A stretch of 12,667 nucleotides of DNA from an uncultured Mollicutes bacterium (lineage in GTDB: Bacteria; Bacillota_I; Bacilli_A; RFN20; CAG-826), in contig CAMESA010000018.1 of assembly GCA_945935945.1 (NCBI GenBank), positions 1-12,667 of the forward strand, given 5' to 3'. How positions within the stretch are numbered: the stretch's first letter is position 1; the number at the start of each line of letters is the position of its first letter. The notes beneath the pieces are model-generated. The model worked only from the letters and a program-made list of their open reading frames with translations, was not told where the DNA came from and made no database searches. The translations under genes were made by a program, and so were the position numbers. This document shows positions 1 through 6,654 of the stretch, one piece after another.

Positions 1-1816
1 TGCTGAATTGATTGATGGAAAATTTTATGGTTTAGGAAATTATGTTGCAAAAGCTAATGCAAAATATATTTTCAATAATGATGAAATTTTAATTACTTCT
101 TCTTTTACTGATAGCGAAAGATATGCAACTGCAAACTTAAAATTAACATTGAACTTTGATGCTGAAACTAAGGTTTTAAGTAGCTATAAATTTGAAGAAA
201 ATGTCAAAAACCTTGCAGAATCCGCATTAAATTTCCAATATTCAATTGTTGAAGCAGCTGAAAATATTACATTTGGTGAAAAAGAAAGTGTTGATAAAAG
301 TGCTTCATATTACTTTGATTTTGAAGATTTTTACTTTACTGATTTAACTGTAAAATCACGTTATGGCAAGTACGATGAAAGCGATGTTAATCTCAAAAAA
401 TTTGGTTATGATTCATATGATTCAACAACAAAAACCTACACTTTAAGTTACGATAGAACTTTAGTTTTAGATTTATCATCAACTAATAAATTTGCAACAT
501 CTCAAATTGATCACATAAAAGCAGTTTCATCAAATCCTGATTCTATTCCAAACCCATCTCAAGGTTCAGATGGCTCTTTCTCAATTACTGCTAAAAGTGA
601 TGCTAATGGAACGAATTATAAAGCAGGAACGGCTTCATTTACTTTTGAAACAAGTAGAGGCTATAAAGAAACAATTAGAGTTCAATTTACTGAAGCTGGA
701 ATTAGTGATGTTTATATCAATGATGGAACATATAACACAGAAGAAGACTTCGTTGAATCAACTTTCGAAGGTGACTACAGCAATTATTTCTATATAAATA
801 ATGCGCCAAGCGATGTTACTGATGGTGTAACTTACTCAATTAAAGTTGTAAATGCATCAAATGGGAACTTAAATGGAATTTCTTTATATCAATATGAAAG
901 CAATAATATTGATGGTCTTTATGGATATGCAATTAAAGGAAATCAAGTTGGTGTTTATGAATATAAAGTTGTTTTAACTAAAGGGTCAACTGTTGTTGAA
1001 AGTTCAAGAACATATAAAATTGAAGTAAAAGAACCATATTCTGTTCAATATATCAAAGACAATATTGTTGGTAAAAAATATGTAAAATATTCTGGATCAA
1101 ATATGTTTTTAATTGAATTTGTTAACGATACAGAAATTTCGATTAGTGAAGATCTTTACGGTACTGTTAAAAAAGACACAATTAAATATCATATTGAAAA
1201 AGGTCATATTTTAGTTGATGAAGAAGTTAGATTTGAAAATTGTACTTACTTTATTGGCATAAAAGATGGTGATATTAAATTTGATAATGAATTTACTTTT
1301 GTTAAACCATATTTAGAATATTGTGATATTAGCGATAGTACTTCTCAAGTTGGATCTAAAAATAATTATCGTCCAGTTGTATTTAATACACATCATGATA
1401 TTAACGCAACAAACATCAATGAAATCATTAAAAATAAAACACTTACAACAGTTGGTGGTCCTGAAGTTAACTGGGGTAATGGTGTTGTAAAACCAGAATA
1501 CGCCTTAAGTTTCAATGAAAACAATACAGGTAAATTAACAGTAGTTGATGGTTCAAATACATTATGTGAATTAACATTTGAATATGAAGTAAGTGGCGCT
1601 GGATCAAATGTATATTTAAATATTTTATCAAGTGATGGTTCAAAAGATGAAAATTACGTAAAAGGATTTAGATATTCAACAATTGATTACATACCTTCTA
1701 TTGATGGAATTGGAGATACATATTATTTCTTACAAGTGAACTTAAATATTGTTAAGAAATATGGAGCGAGCTCACAAGAAGAAAGAAAAACAGTTAATTT
1801 CCCAATTTTTGGTTAA
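1..1816 (+). CDS. Large beta-rich, probably cell-surface protein, 5' end outside the window (partial)
   Basis: The reading frame is open to the left edge (codons from position 2), so the N-terminus and any signal peptide or lipobox are missing; the TTG at 8 is an internal codon. About 604 residues are visible. I do not recognise a named family. The composition is acidic and rich in Ser, Thr, Asn, Tyr and Asp, with alternating polar and hydrophobic strands and only three visible cysteines, which is usual for exported proteins of AT-rich Bacilli. The part near 790-1035 ends in a strand pattern like an Ig/cadherin-type module (YKIEVKEP). Two later stretches (about 1045-1310 and 1420-1800) both begin with an I-x-x-K-x-x motif followed by a strand with a central Phe, and may be related beta modules. 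There is no C-terminal sorting signal or membrane helix. The stop lies 3 nt before the HAD gene. Surface location is inferred from composition only. Confidence 0.6.
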   Translation, partial: AELIDGKFYGLGNYVAKANAKYIFNNDEILITSSFTDSERYATANLKLTLNFDAETKVLSSYKFEENVKNLAESALNFQYSIVEAAENITFGEKESVDKSASYYFDFEDFYFTDLTVKSRYGKYDESDVNLKKFGYDSYDSTTKTYTLSYDRTLVLDLSSTNKFATSQIDHIKAVSSNPDSIPNPSQGSDGSFSITAKSDANGTNYKAGTASFTFETSRGYKETIRVQFTEAGISDVYINDGTYNTEEDFVESTFEGDYSNYFYINNAPSDVTDGVTYSIKVVNASNGNLNGISLYQYESNNIDGLYGYAIKGNQVGVYEYKVVLTKGSTVVESSRTYKIEVKEPYSVQYIKDNIVGKKYVKYSGSNMFLIEFVNDTEISISEDLYGTVKKDTIKYHIEKGHILVDEEVRFENCTYFIGIKDGDIKFDNEFTFVKPYLEYCDISDSTSQVGSKNNYRPVVFNTHHDINATNINEIIKNKTLTTVGGPEVNWGNGVVKPEYALSFNENNTGKLTVVDGSNTLCELTFEYEVSGAGSNVYLNILSSDGSKDENYVKGFRYSTIDYIPSIDGIGDTYYFLQVNLNIVKKYGASSQEERKTVNFPIFG

Positions 1817-1819
1817 TTT

Positions 1820-2452
1820 ATGAAAAAATTTGTAGTTTTTGATTTAGATGGAACATTAATTGATACTCTTGAAGGAATCACAAAATCCGTAAATGATACT
1901 CTTTCAGTTTTAAACAAAAAATCAGATTATACTAAAAGTGAAATTGCATCATTTATAGGACATGGCGCAAGAAGATTATTTTATCTTTCGTATCAAGGCG
2001 ATTTTACTGAGGATGAGTTTTCATTATATTTAAAATATTATGAAAAAGATCAATACGTTTCTAGTTTATATCCACATGTTCACGAAGTTTTAAAAGAATT
2101 AAACGAAAAAGATATAAAAATTATTATTTTTTCTAATAAGCCTAATGAGATTTTACAAAAATTAGTTAGCAATAAATTAAGTGATATAAAATTGGAATTT
2201 ATTCAAGGACAAGATAAAAATTATCCTCCTAAACCTGATGTAACACTACTTAGGAAAATTCTTAACTCTTTAAATTTAGATCCAAAAGATGGAATTTATG
2301 TTGGTGATAGCGATGTTGATACGTATACAGCAAGAAACATTGGCATGCCATCAATTATTCTTTCATATGGTTATGGAGATAAAAAATTAATAAGTGAATC
2401 AAAACCTGACTATTACATTGATGATTTTAGAGATATAATTAAATTAATATGA
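1820..2452 (+). CDS. HAD-superfamily hydrolase, phosphoglycolate-phosphatase-like (subfamily IA)
   Basis: This is a cytosolic phosphatase of 210 residues, the usual length for Gph/PpaX-type enzymes. Motif I is DLDGT with nucleophile Asp8 and general acid/base Asp10. Motif II is Ser105 in FSNKP, matching the [TS]NKP common in phosphoglycolate phosphatases. Motif III is Lys138 in PPKPD. Motif IV is GDSDVD with Asp163 and Asp167 for Mg2+. A helical cap domain fits residues 15-85. The substrate cannot be read from the sequence; 2-phosphoglycolate, pyrophosphate or a sugar phosphate are all possible, and the GH3 gene two places downstream makes a sugar phosphate reasonable. The gene starts 3 nt after the upstream stop with no visible Shine-Dalgarno (SD) sequence, so it is probably translated by coupling. 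Its TGA stop overlaps the next start as ATGA. Confidence 0.9.
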   Translation: MKKFVVFDLDGTLIDTLEGITKSVNDTLSVLNKKSDYTKSEIASFIGHGARRLFYLSYQGDFTEDEFSLYLKYYEKDQYVSSLYPHVHEVLKELNEKDIKIIIFSNKPNEILQKLVSNKLSDIKLEFIQGQDKNYPPKPDVTLLRKILNSLNLDPKDGIYVGDSDVDTYTARNIGMPSIILSYGYGDKKLISESKPDYYIDDFRDIIKLI

Positions 2453-2802
2453 ACGAAGAGCAAGAATTAATTTTTGGATTAAGACGCTGGTTAATTAAAG
2501 GAACAAAATATATTAACAATCGTTCCTTTGATGACTTTATTCATGATGAAATGGCCTTTGATGCGACCTGTTTTGTTGTTGAAATGATTAGTGAAATTGC
2601 TACAAGATTAGCAATAAAAATTAATGAATATTCTTCTCAAATTAGTGTTGAAATTCTCAAAAAACCTGCAGAACTCCAACAAAATGTATTTTTTGATGAT
2701 AATATCGATATGGAATTCATGTATGATTTTTTCATAAATGAAGCCCCAAAAATTATATTAGTTTTAACAAATGTTGTGTATTTATGGAAAACAAAGAAAT
2801 AA
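2449..2802 (+). CDS. Small helical protein resembling the HepT/DUF86 fold, catalytic motif absent
   Basis: This 117-residue protein has no signal peptide and appears wholly helical. Residues 26-54 (from SFDDFIHDEM to SEIATRL) resemble the HepT/DUF86 signature, in which a 'sFeeF..D....dAv...l..IgEa.k.l' helix pair precedes the RX4HXY ribonuclease/AMPylation motif. At the place where R-N-x-x-x-H-x-Y should follow, roughly residues 70-82, the protein reads ILKKPAELQQNVFF, so Arg, His and Tyr are all missing. No MntA-type nucleotidyltransferase partner is present nearby. The likeness is by eye; if correct, this is a degenerate, non-catalytic relative rather than an active toxin. The start overlaps the HAD stop (ATGA) and the 3' end overlaps the GH3 start by 19 nt, so it is translated within the same operon. 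Otherwise it is an uncharacterised conserved helical protein. Confidence 0.45.
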   Translation: MNEEQELIFGLRRWLIKGTKYINNRSFDDFIHDEMAFDATCFVVEMISEIATRLAIKINEYSSQISVEILKKPAELQQNVFFDDNIDMEFMYDFFINEAPKIILVLTNVVYLWKTKK

Positions 2803-5180
2803 TTGAAAGACTCTCGCTTGAACAAAAAATCTCATTAATTTCTGGGAAGGATTCATGGTGGTTTCATGGTGTAAAAAATGAAGGATTAAACGAAATTCAT
2901 CTTACTGATGGACCTTATGGAATTAGAGAAGAAATTAAGGATACCTCAGTTTTTAAAAAAGGAAAAACTTCAATTTGCTATCCAGCAAGTTCATTAACTG
3001 GATGTTCTTTTGATAAAAATCTTCTTTTTGAACTTGGAAATAGTTTAGGTATTGAAGCAAGAAATAAAGGAATTCACATTCTTTTAGGTCCTGGTATCAA
3101 TATTAAAAGAAGTCCTCTTTGTGGTAGGAACTTTGAATACATTTCTGAAGATCCACTTTTAAGTGGAAAACTTGCAAGCGCATTTATTAAAGGACTTGAT
3201 AATCAAAATGTTGGTTGTTCATTAAAGCATTTTGCTTTCAATAATCAAGAAACCTTAAGATTAAAATCAAATAGTGTAGTTGATTCTAGAGCTTTTTTTG
3301 AAATTTATACTAAAGGTTTTGAAATTGCAGTTAAAGAAAGCAATGTAGCAACAATAATGAGTTCATATAATCTTGTTAATGGTAAATATGCATCCGAAAA
3401 TGAATTTTTACTCACAGATGTCTTAAGAAAAAGATGGAATTATAAAGGTATAGTTATTTCAGATTGGGGCGCAGTTAATGATTTAACTTCATCAATTAGA
3501 GCTGGTTTAAATGTTGAAATGCCTTTTAGTTCTAAAAGCAACCTTAAAAAATTTAAAAAACAAGCAAGTAAAAATAAAGAGTTAGAAAATATTTTAGATA
3601 AACGTGTTGATCAAGTAATTTCCACAATTAAGAAGTATCAAAAAAATTCAACTGTTCCTTTTGATTATGAAAAATATCATCAAAAAGCAGTAGAAATCGC
3701 ATCTGAATCGATGATTTTGCTAAAAAATGACAATTTTTTGCCTTTAAACAAAGATGAAAATATTGCTTATATTGGTGATTTTGCAATCAATCCACGATAT
3801 AGAGGTGGAGGTAGTTCTGCAGTTACTCCATATAAAGTAACAAATTCAATCGATGATTTGAAAAATAAAGGAATAAACGTGAAATTTGCTCGTGGTTTTG
3901 ATCAAAATATTGATGAAACTAACAATAATTTATTAATGGAAGCTATTCAAATTGCAAAAAATTCAGAAAAAGTCGTTTTATTCTTAGGTTTAAGTGAAAG
4001 TCATGAATGTGAAGGAATTGATAGAACATCAATTGATTTGCCTCTTAATCAAATCACTCTTTTTAATGAAATTTTTAAGGTTAATAAAAATATTTGTGTT
4101 GTTCTTCAAAATGGTTCGGTTATTTCGATGCCATTTAAAAATGAATCAAAAGCAATTCTTGAAGCATATCTTGGCGGTGAAGGAACATCTGAATCAATTA
4201 ACGACATATTATTTGGTAAAGTGAATCCAAGTGGAAGACTTTCAGAAACTTTTATTAGTTCATTAGATCAATGCCCAAACATTGATTTTGCGCCAACTCG
4301 CGAATCAAATTCTTTATATAAAGACTCAATTTTTGTTGGTTATAGATATTATGTCTCAAAAAATGAAGAAACTTTGTTTGATTTTGGATACGGTTTAAGT
4401 TATTCAAATTTTAAATATTCTAATTTTTCTGTTGATAATTCAAACTTTAATAAAGAATCTAATTATCAACTAAAATTATCTTTTGATGTAACAAATGATT
4501 CAGAAATTGATGGAAAAGAAGTAATTCAAATCTATATTTCTAAACCAAATCATGAAATATATAATCCAAAAAGAGAATTAATAGAATTTGACAAAGCATT
4601 AATTAAAGCACACGAAACAAAACATTTTGAGATTTTAGTTAATGGTGAAGCATTTAAAATTTATGATGAAAACGAAGAAAATTTTATTATTTTGAATGGA
4701 AATTATGTTATTTCTATCAATAAAAATGCAAAAGATGTAATTTTTGAAAGAAATTTTAGTATTTCAGGTGAAAAGTATAATTTATTTAAACCAAATCAAT
4801 TGTTAGATAAATATAATAAGCTAGAAATTAAGGATATTTCTAATGTTGATTATTTGAATGATTTTAATTTAGTTTCATCTCTATTTTTTGATGGTCCAAA
4901 ATATACAATGAATTCCAATCTTGGAGAATTAGGCTACACATTTGCAGGAAAAATAGTTAATAAGTTTATCAATAAGATGGTAGAAAATTCAAAAGACGAA
5001 AATTTAAAATATTTTATTTACGATACTCCACTTCGTTCTCTTTGTATTTTCACTGGTGGTGTGTTAAACGAAAATATCTTTAAGCATTTAATTTATAGTG
5101 CAAATAAAAAATTTATATTAACTAATTTAGTGATTTTTGCTATTAAAATTTTAAAAGTTAAAAATAGAATCACTTTCTAA
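2784..5180 (+). CDS. Glycoside hydrolase family 3 enzyme (beta-glucosidase-like), cytoplasmic
   Basis: This 798-residue exo-acting glycosidase hydrolyses beta-linked sugars with retention. The N-terminal barrel carries TDGPYG (41-46), GPGINIKRSPLCGRNFEY (102-119), KHF with Lys148/His149, and VISDWGA with probable nucleophile Asp227. The second alpha/beta domain starts near 310 (SESMILLKND) and contains ECEGIDR at 408-414, where Glu408 or Glu410 is the probable acid/base, then LGGEGTSE (463-470) and NPSGRLSETF (481-490). GYRYY (519-523) and FGYGLSY (534-540) lead into a fibronectin-III-like domain (about 565-690). A further C-terminal segment of about 100 residues follows. There is no signal peptide, so it should act inside the cell on imported oligosaccharides or glycosides. 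The ATG at 2784 lies inside the previous gene and no SD is visible, which suggests coupled translation. The exact sugar (glucose, xylose or N-acetylglucosamine) cannot be decided from the sequence. Confidence 0.92.
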   Translation: MENKEIIERLSLEQKISLISGKDSWWFHGVKNEGLNEIHLTDGPYGIREEIKDTSVFKKGKTSICYPASSLTGCSFDKNLLFELGNSLGIEARNKGIHILLGPGINIKRSPLCGRNFEYISEDPLLSGKLASAFIKGLDNQNVGCSLKHFAFNNQETLRLKSNSVVDSRAFFEIYTKGFEIAVKESNVATIMSSYNLVNGKYASENEFLLTDVLRKRWNYKGIVISDWGAVNDLTSSIRAGLNVEMPFSSKSNLKKFKKQASKNKELENILDKRVDQVISTIKKYQKNSTVPFDYEKYHQKAVEIASESMILLKNDNFLPLNKDENIAYIGDFAINPRYRGGGSSAVTPYKVTNSIDDLKNKGINVKFARGFDQNIDETNNNLLMEAIQIAKNSEKVVLFLGLSESHECEGIDRTSIDLPLNQITLFNEIFKVNKNICVVLQNGSVISMPFKNESKAILEAYLGGEGTSESINDILFGKVNPSGRLSETFISSLDQCPNIDFAPTRESNSLYKDSIFVGYRYYVSKNEETLFDFGYGLSYSNFKYSNFSVDNSNFNKESNYQLKLSFDVTNDSEIDGKEVIQIYISKPNHEIYNPKRELIEFDKALIKAHETKHFEILVNGEAFKIYDENEENFIILNGNYVISINKNAKDVIFERNFSISGEKYNLFKPNQLLDKYNKLEIKDISNVDYLNDFNLVSSLFFDGPKYTMNSNLGELGYTFAGKIVNKFINKMVENSKDENLKYFIYDTPLRSLCIFTGGVLNENIFKHLIYSANKKFILTNLVIFAIKILKVKNRITF

Positions 5181-5441
5181 TTATTGGTGTTTTTGTAGTT
5201 TTTGGTAATATTCAATATCTTTTAGTTTGTCTTCAGCAAATTTTTCATCTGTTTCAATAGCCTCAAAAATAAAGTCTTTATAAATATTTTTAAATAAATC
5301 TAGTGATATTTTTGAGTTATATTTATCGCTATATACACAAATTTGTCTATTTTCATATAAAAAAATAAATCTAGTATTTTCGGCAAAACTTGATAGCACA
5401 TATCCATCAATTAATAATTTTGCAGCTTCGTTAATGTTCAT
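5181..5441 (-). CDS. Small protein of unknown function (86 aa)
   Basis: I do not recognise this protein. It has 86 residues, with no signal peptide or membrane helix. The first half looks like a helix (residues 3-12) followed by two or three beta strands (RFIFLYENRQICVYSD); the second half is helical and charged. A strong promoter supports it as a real gene: TTAACA and TATAAT with a 17-nt spacer lie directly upstream, with the -10 box 10 nt from the ATG, so the mRNA leader would be only about 4-5 nt. Its TAA stop abuts the GH3 TAA stop with no base between them, in convergent orientation. It is divergent from spx, with 82 nt between the two starts. Confidence 0.7.
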   Translation of the reverse strand: MNINEAAKLLIDGYVLSSFAENTRFIFLYENRQICVYSDKYNSKISLDLFKNIYKDFIFEAIETDEKFAEDKLKDIEYYQKLQKHQ

Positions 5442-5451
5442 AATTGGTAAA

Positions 5452-5480
5452 ATTATAAAAATTTTTAGGTTGAATGTTAA
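5452..5480 (-). promoter_or_regulatory. Promoter of the 86-aa gene (TTAACA-N17-TATAAT)
   Basis: Read on the minus strand, TTAACA (5480-5475) and a perfect TATAAT (5457-5452) are separated by 17 nt, a good sigma-A promoter. The predicted transcription start is about 5446-5445, only 4-5 nt before the ATG at 5441. There is no room for an SD sequence. Confidence 0.7.
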
Positions 5481-5509
5481 GAAATATATGATTGAATTTA
5501 AAAAAATAG

Positions 5510-5515
5510 TATAAT
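5510..5515 (+). promoter_or_regulatory. -10 box of spx, nearly leaderless
   Basis: A perfect TATAAT ends 8 nt before the spx ATG at 5524. Transcription would start at about 5521-5522, leaving a leader of 2-3 nt and no SD. No good -35 is seen at the proper distance (TATGAT at 5487-5492 is a weak match), so the promoter may need an activator or be moderate in strength. Confidence 0.6.
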
Positions 5516-5523
5516 AAAAATGT

Positions 5524-5976
5524 ATGATAACGATTTATACATCACCAAGTTGCTCCAGTTGTAAAAAAGTTAAAAACTGGTTTAATGAAATGGGAATTCC
5601 TTTTAAAGAAAAGAATATTTTCGGCAGCGTTTTAAACCCTGCAGAATTAAAAGATATTTTAGCGAAATCTGAAAATGGAACTGATGATATTATTTCTAAA
5701 AGAAGCAATATTATTAAAAATAGCAATATTGATATTGATTCAATGTCAATTAATGAATTAATCCAATTCATAAAAGAAAATCCAAGCATATTAAAAAGAC
5801 CTATTATCGTTGACGATAGGCGCATTCAAGTAGGGTATAATTCTGAAGAAATCCGAACATTTATTCCTGCTGCAAAACGCATTGCAATGAGAAATTGTCC
5901 TCATTCTGAAGATTGCGATAACTGTAAAAAAGCAAAAGATTTTAATAAATATTTAGATACAATTTCACAAAAATAG
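5524..5976 (+). CDS. spx: Spx-family RNA-polymerase-binding regulator with Cys-rich C-terminal tail
   Basis: Spx binds the alpha C-terminal domain of RNA polymerase and redirects transcription during thiol/oxidative stress. The 150 residues follow the Bacillus subtilis protein closely: the redox switch CSSC (Cys10, Cys13), GTDDIISKRS (52-61) with Gly52 at the position needed for alpha-CTD contact, Arg92 in KRPIIVDDRR, and QVGYNSEEIRTFIP (102-115). Canonical Spx has about 131 residues. Here a tail of roughly 30 residues is present and carries Cys125, His127, Cys131 and Cys134 (CPHSEDCDNC), which is not part of the classical protein. The gene is monocistronic, divergent from the 86-aa gene and convergent with the CYTH gene. 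An arsenate-reductase activity is unlikely given the Spx-specific residues. Spx next to nadK matches the gene neighbourhoods of Mycoplasma (from memory) and, more loosely, the yjb region of Bacillus. Confidence 0.93.
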   Translation: MITIYTSPSCSSCKKVKNWFNEMGIPFKEKNIFGSVLNPAELKDILAKSENGTDDIISKRSNIIKNSNIDIDSMSINELIQFIKENPSILKRPIIVDDRRIQVGYNSEEIRTFIPAAKRIAMRNCPHSEDCDNCKKAKDFNKYLDTISQK

Positions 5977-6006
5977 TGGGGTTTTGCAGGGTTTTTGAGA
6001 TTTTTA

Positions 6007-6591
6007 TTATTTTTTAAGACTCTCAAGAGCTCTTGTTTGTTTTGATTTTGGATTGTCTTCGTATTCAATAGATAATTGATTACATAGCTTTTCAAGTTGA
6101 ACTCTAGCTTTTTGTAGCGAGTTATAATTCATTTCAAGCTCATAATCGACAATGCCATTGTATTCATTTTTATCAATGGAGAATTCATATTGTTCTTTTC
6201 CATATCTTGTTTCGATTCTGTGTGTTTTGAGCTCAGCAACAATTGACATTGTTTCAGGATTAAAACCTAACATTTCGACGAATTCATAAATATCGTTTTC
6301 AGGAAAAATGTTGTGATCTTTAAATTTTAGATATTCGTCTTCAGTAATAGTATTATTCTTTTCTAATAGGCCTTCGCTCATTGGAGCTTTTAGTGTCATG
6401 CAATATTTGTTATCGATTTTTCTAATTCTTAAGCCGACGCCTAACTTTTTAAGTGCTAAATCTTTTGTTTCAATATAATAATTAACTTGGTCATATTCTC
6501 CAATTGCAAATTTTGACATTTTTTCGACCACTTTTTCATATTCTTCTTTTGTAATTAAGACTTTTGCTTCAATTTCAATATTTGTTGCCAT
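6007..6591 (-). CDS. yjbK: CYTH-domain protein, YjbK-like (triphosphate-binding/triphosphatase family)
   Basis: The CYTH fold is a beta-barrel tunnel that binds inorganic triphosphate or triphosphorylated compounds with divalent metals. The diagnostic ExExK signature is EIEAK, with Glu6, Glu8 and Lys10. Tunnel-lining basic and acidic residues are visible as LRIRK (residues 54-58), YCMTLKAP and VDYELEM. Size (194 residues) matches YjbK of Bacillus. An upstream in-frame ATG at 6624 would add 11 residues, but the ATG at 6591 is preferred because it begins directly before the ExExK strand and has an SD (AAAGGAAG, 6609-6602) 10 nt upstream. It is divergent from nadK with overlapping regulatory DNA. 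In Bacillus yjbK also lies near the NAD kinase and spx. Probable activity is an inorganic triphosphatase; the physiological substrate is uncertain. Confidence 0.88.
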   Translation of the reverse strand: MATNIEIEAKVLITKEEYEKVVEKMSKFAIGEYDQVNYYIETKDLALKKLGVGLRIRKIDNKYCMTLKAPMSEGLLEKNNTITEDEYLKFKDHNIFPENDIYEFVEMLGFNPETMSIVAELKTHRIETRYGKEQYEFSIDKNEYNGIVDYELEMNYNSLQKARVQLEKLCNQLSIEYEDNPKSKQTRALESLKK

Positions 6592-6601
6592 TTTTAAAAA
6601 A

Positions 6602-6609
6602 CTTCCTTT
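6602..6609 (-). promoter_or_regulatory. Ribosome binding site deciding the CYTH start
   Basis: On the minus strand AAAGGAAG lies 10 nt before the ATG at 6591. The in-frame ATG at 6624 would sit upstream of this site and has no SD of its own, so the shorter 194-residue protein is favoured. Confidence 0.65.
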
Positions 6610-6616
6610 GAAAATA

Positions 6617-6625
6617 TGATACAAT
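6617..6625 (+). promoter_or_regulatory. Extended -10 promoter of nadK
   Basis: TGATACAAT matches the extended -10 form TGnTATAAT with one mismatch. Transcription should start near 6632, giving a leader of about 23 nt that contains an SD-like AAAGG (6642-6646) 8 nt before the ATG at 6655. The same stretch is the upstream region of the divergent CYTH gene, whose minus-strand promoter must overlap it. Confidence 0.5.
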
Positions 6626-6654
6626 AAGTTAGTTCAATTTTAAAGGTTTTGAAT

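Noticed and set aside
570..797. Second reading frame inside the left-edge gene as a separate gene
   Set aside because: It lies wholly in another frame of a long open gene, has a low-complexity Lys/Leu/Ile-rich product and no ribosome site. The same applies to opposite-strand frames at 2637-2825, 5535-5825, 5901-6095, 11025-11342 and 11831-12103 and plus-strand frames at 3994-4224 and 12155-12376.
2440..2460. TGA possibly read as tryptophan (Mycoplasma code)
   Set aside because: All conserved tryptophans checked (GH3, Spx, RNase J, HepT-like) use TGG, and this TGA is a natural stop overlapping the next ATG. The standard code explains everything.
2449..5180. Toxin-antitoxin or defence system formed by the HepT-like gene and its neighbours
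   Set aside because: No nucleotidyltransferase antitoxin, nuclease, NTPase or other effector is adjacent. The neighbours are a HAD phosphatase and a GH3 glycosidase, and the catalytic motif is absent.
5977..6040. Terminator between spx and the CYTH gene
   Set aside because: The gap contains G-rich and T-rich words but no inverted repeat with a stem of useful length. The 12-bp palindrome CAAGAGCTCTTG at 6024-6035 is inside the CYTH coding end and would give only a 4-bp stem.
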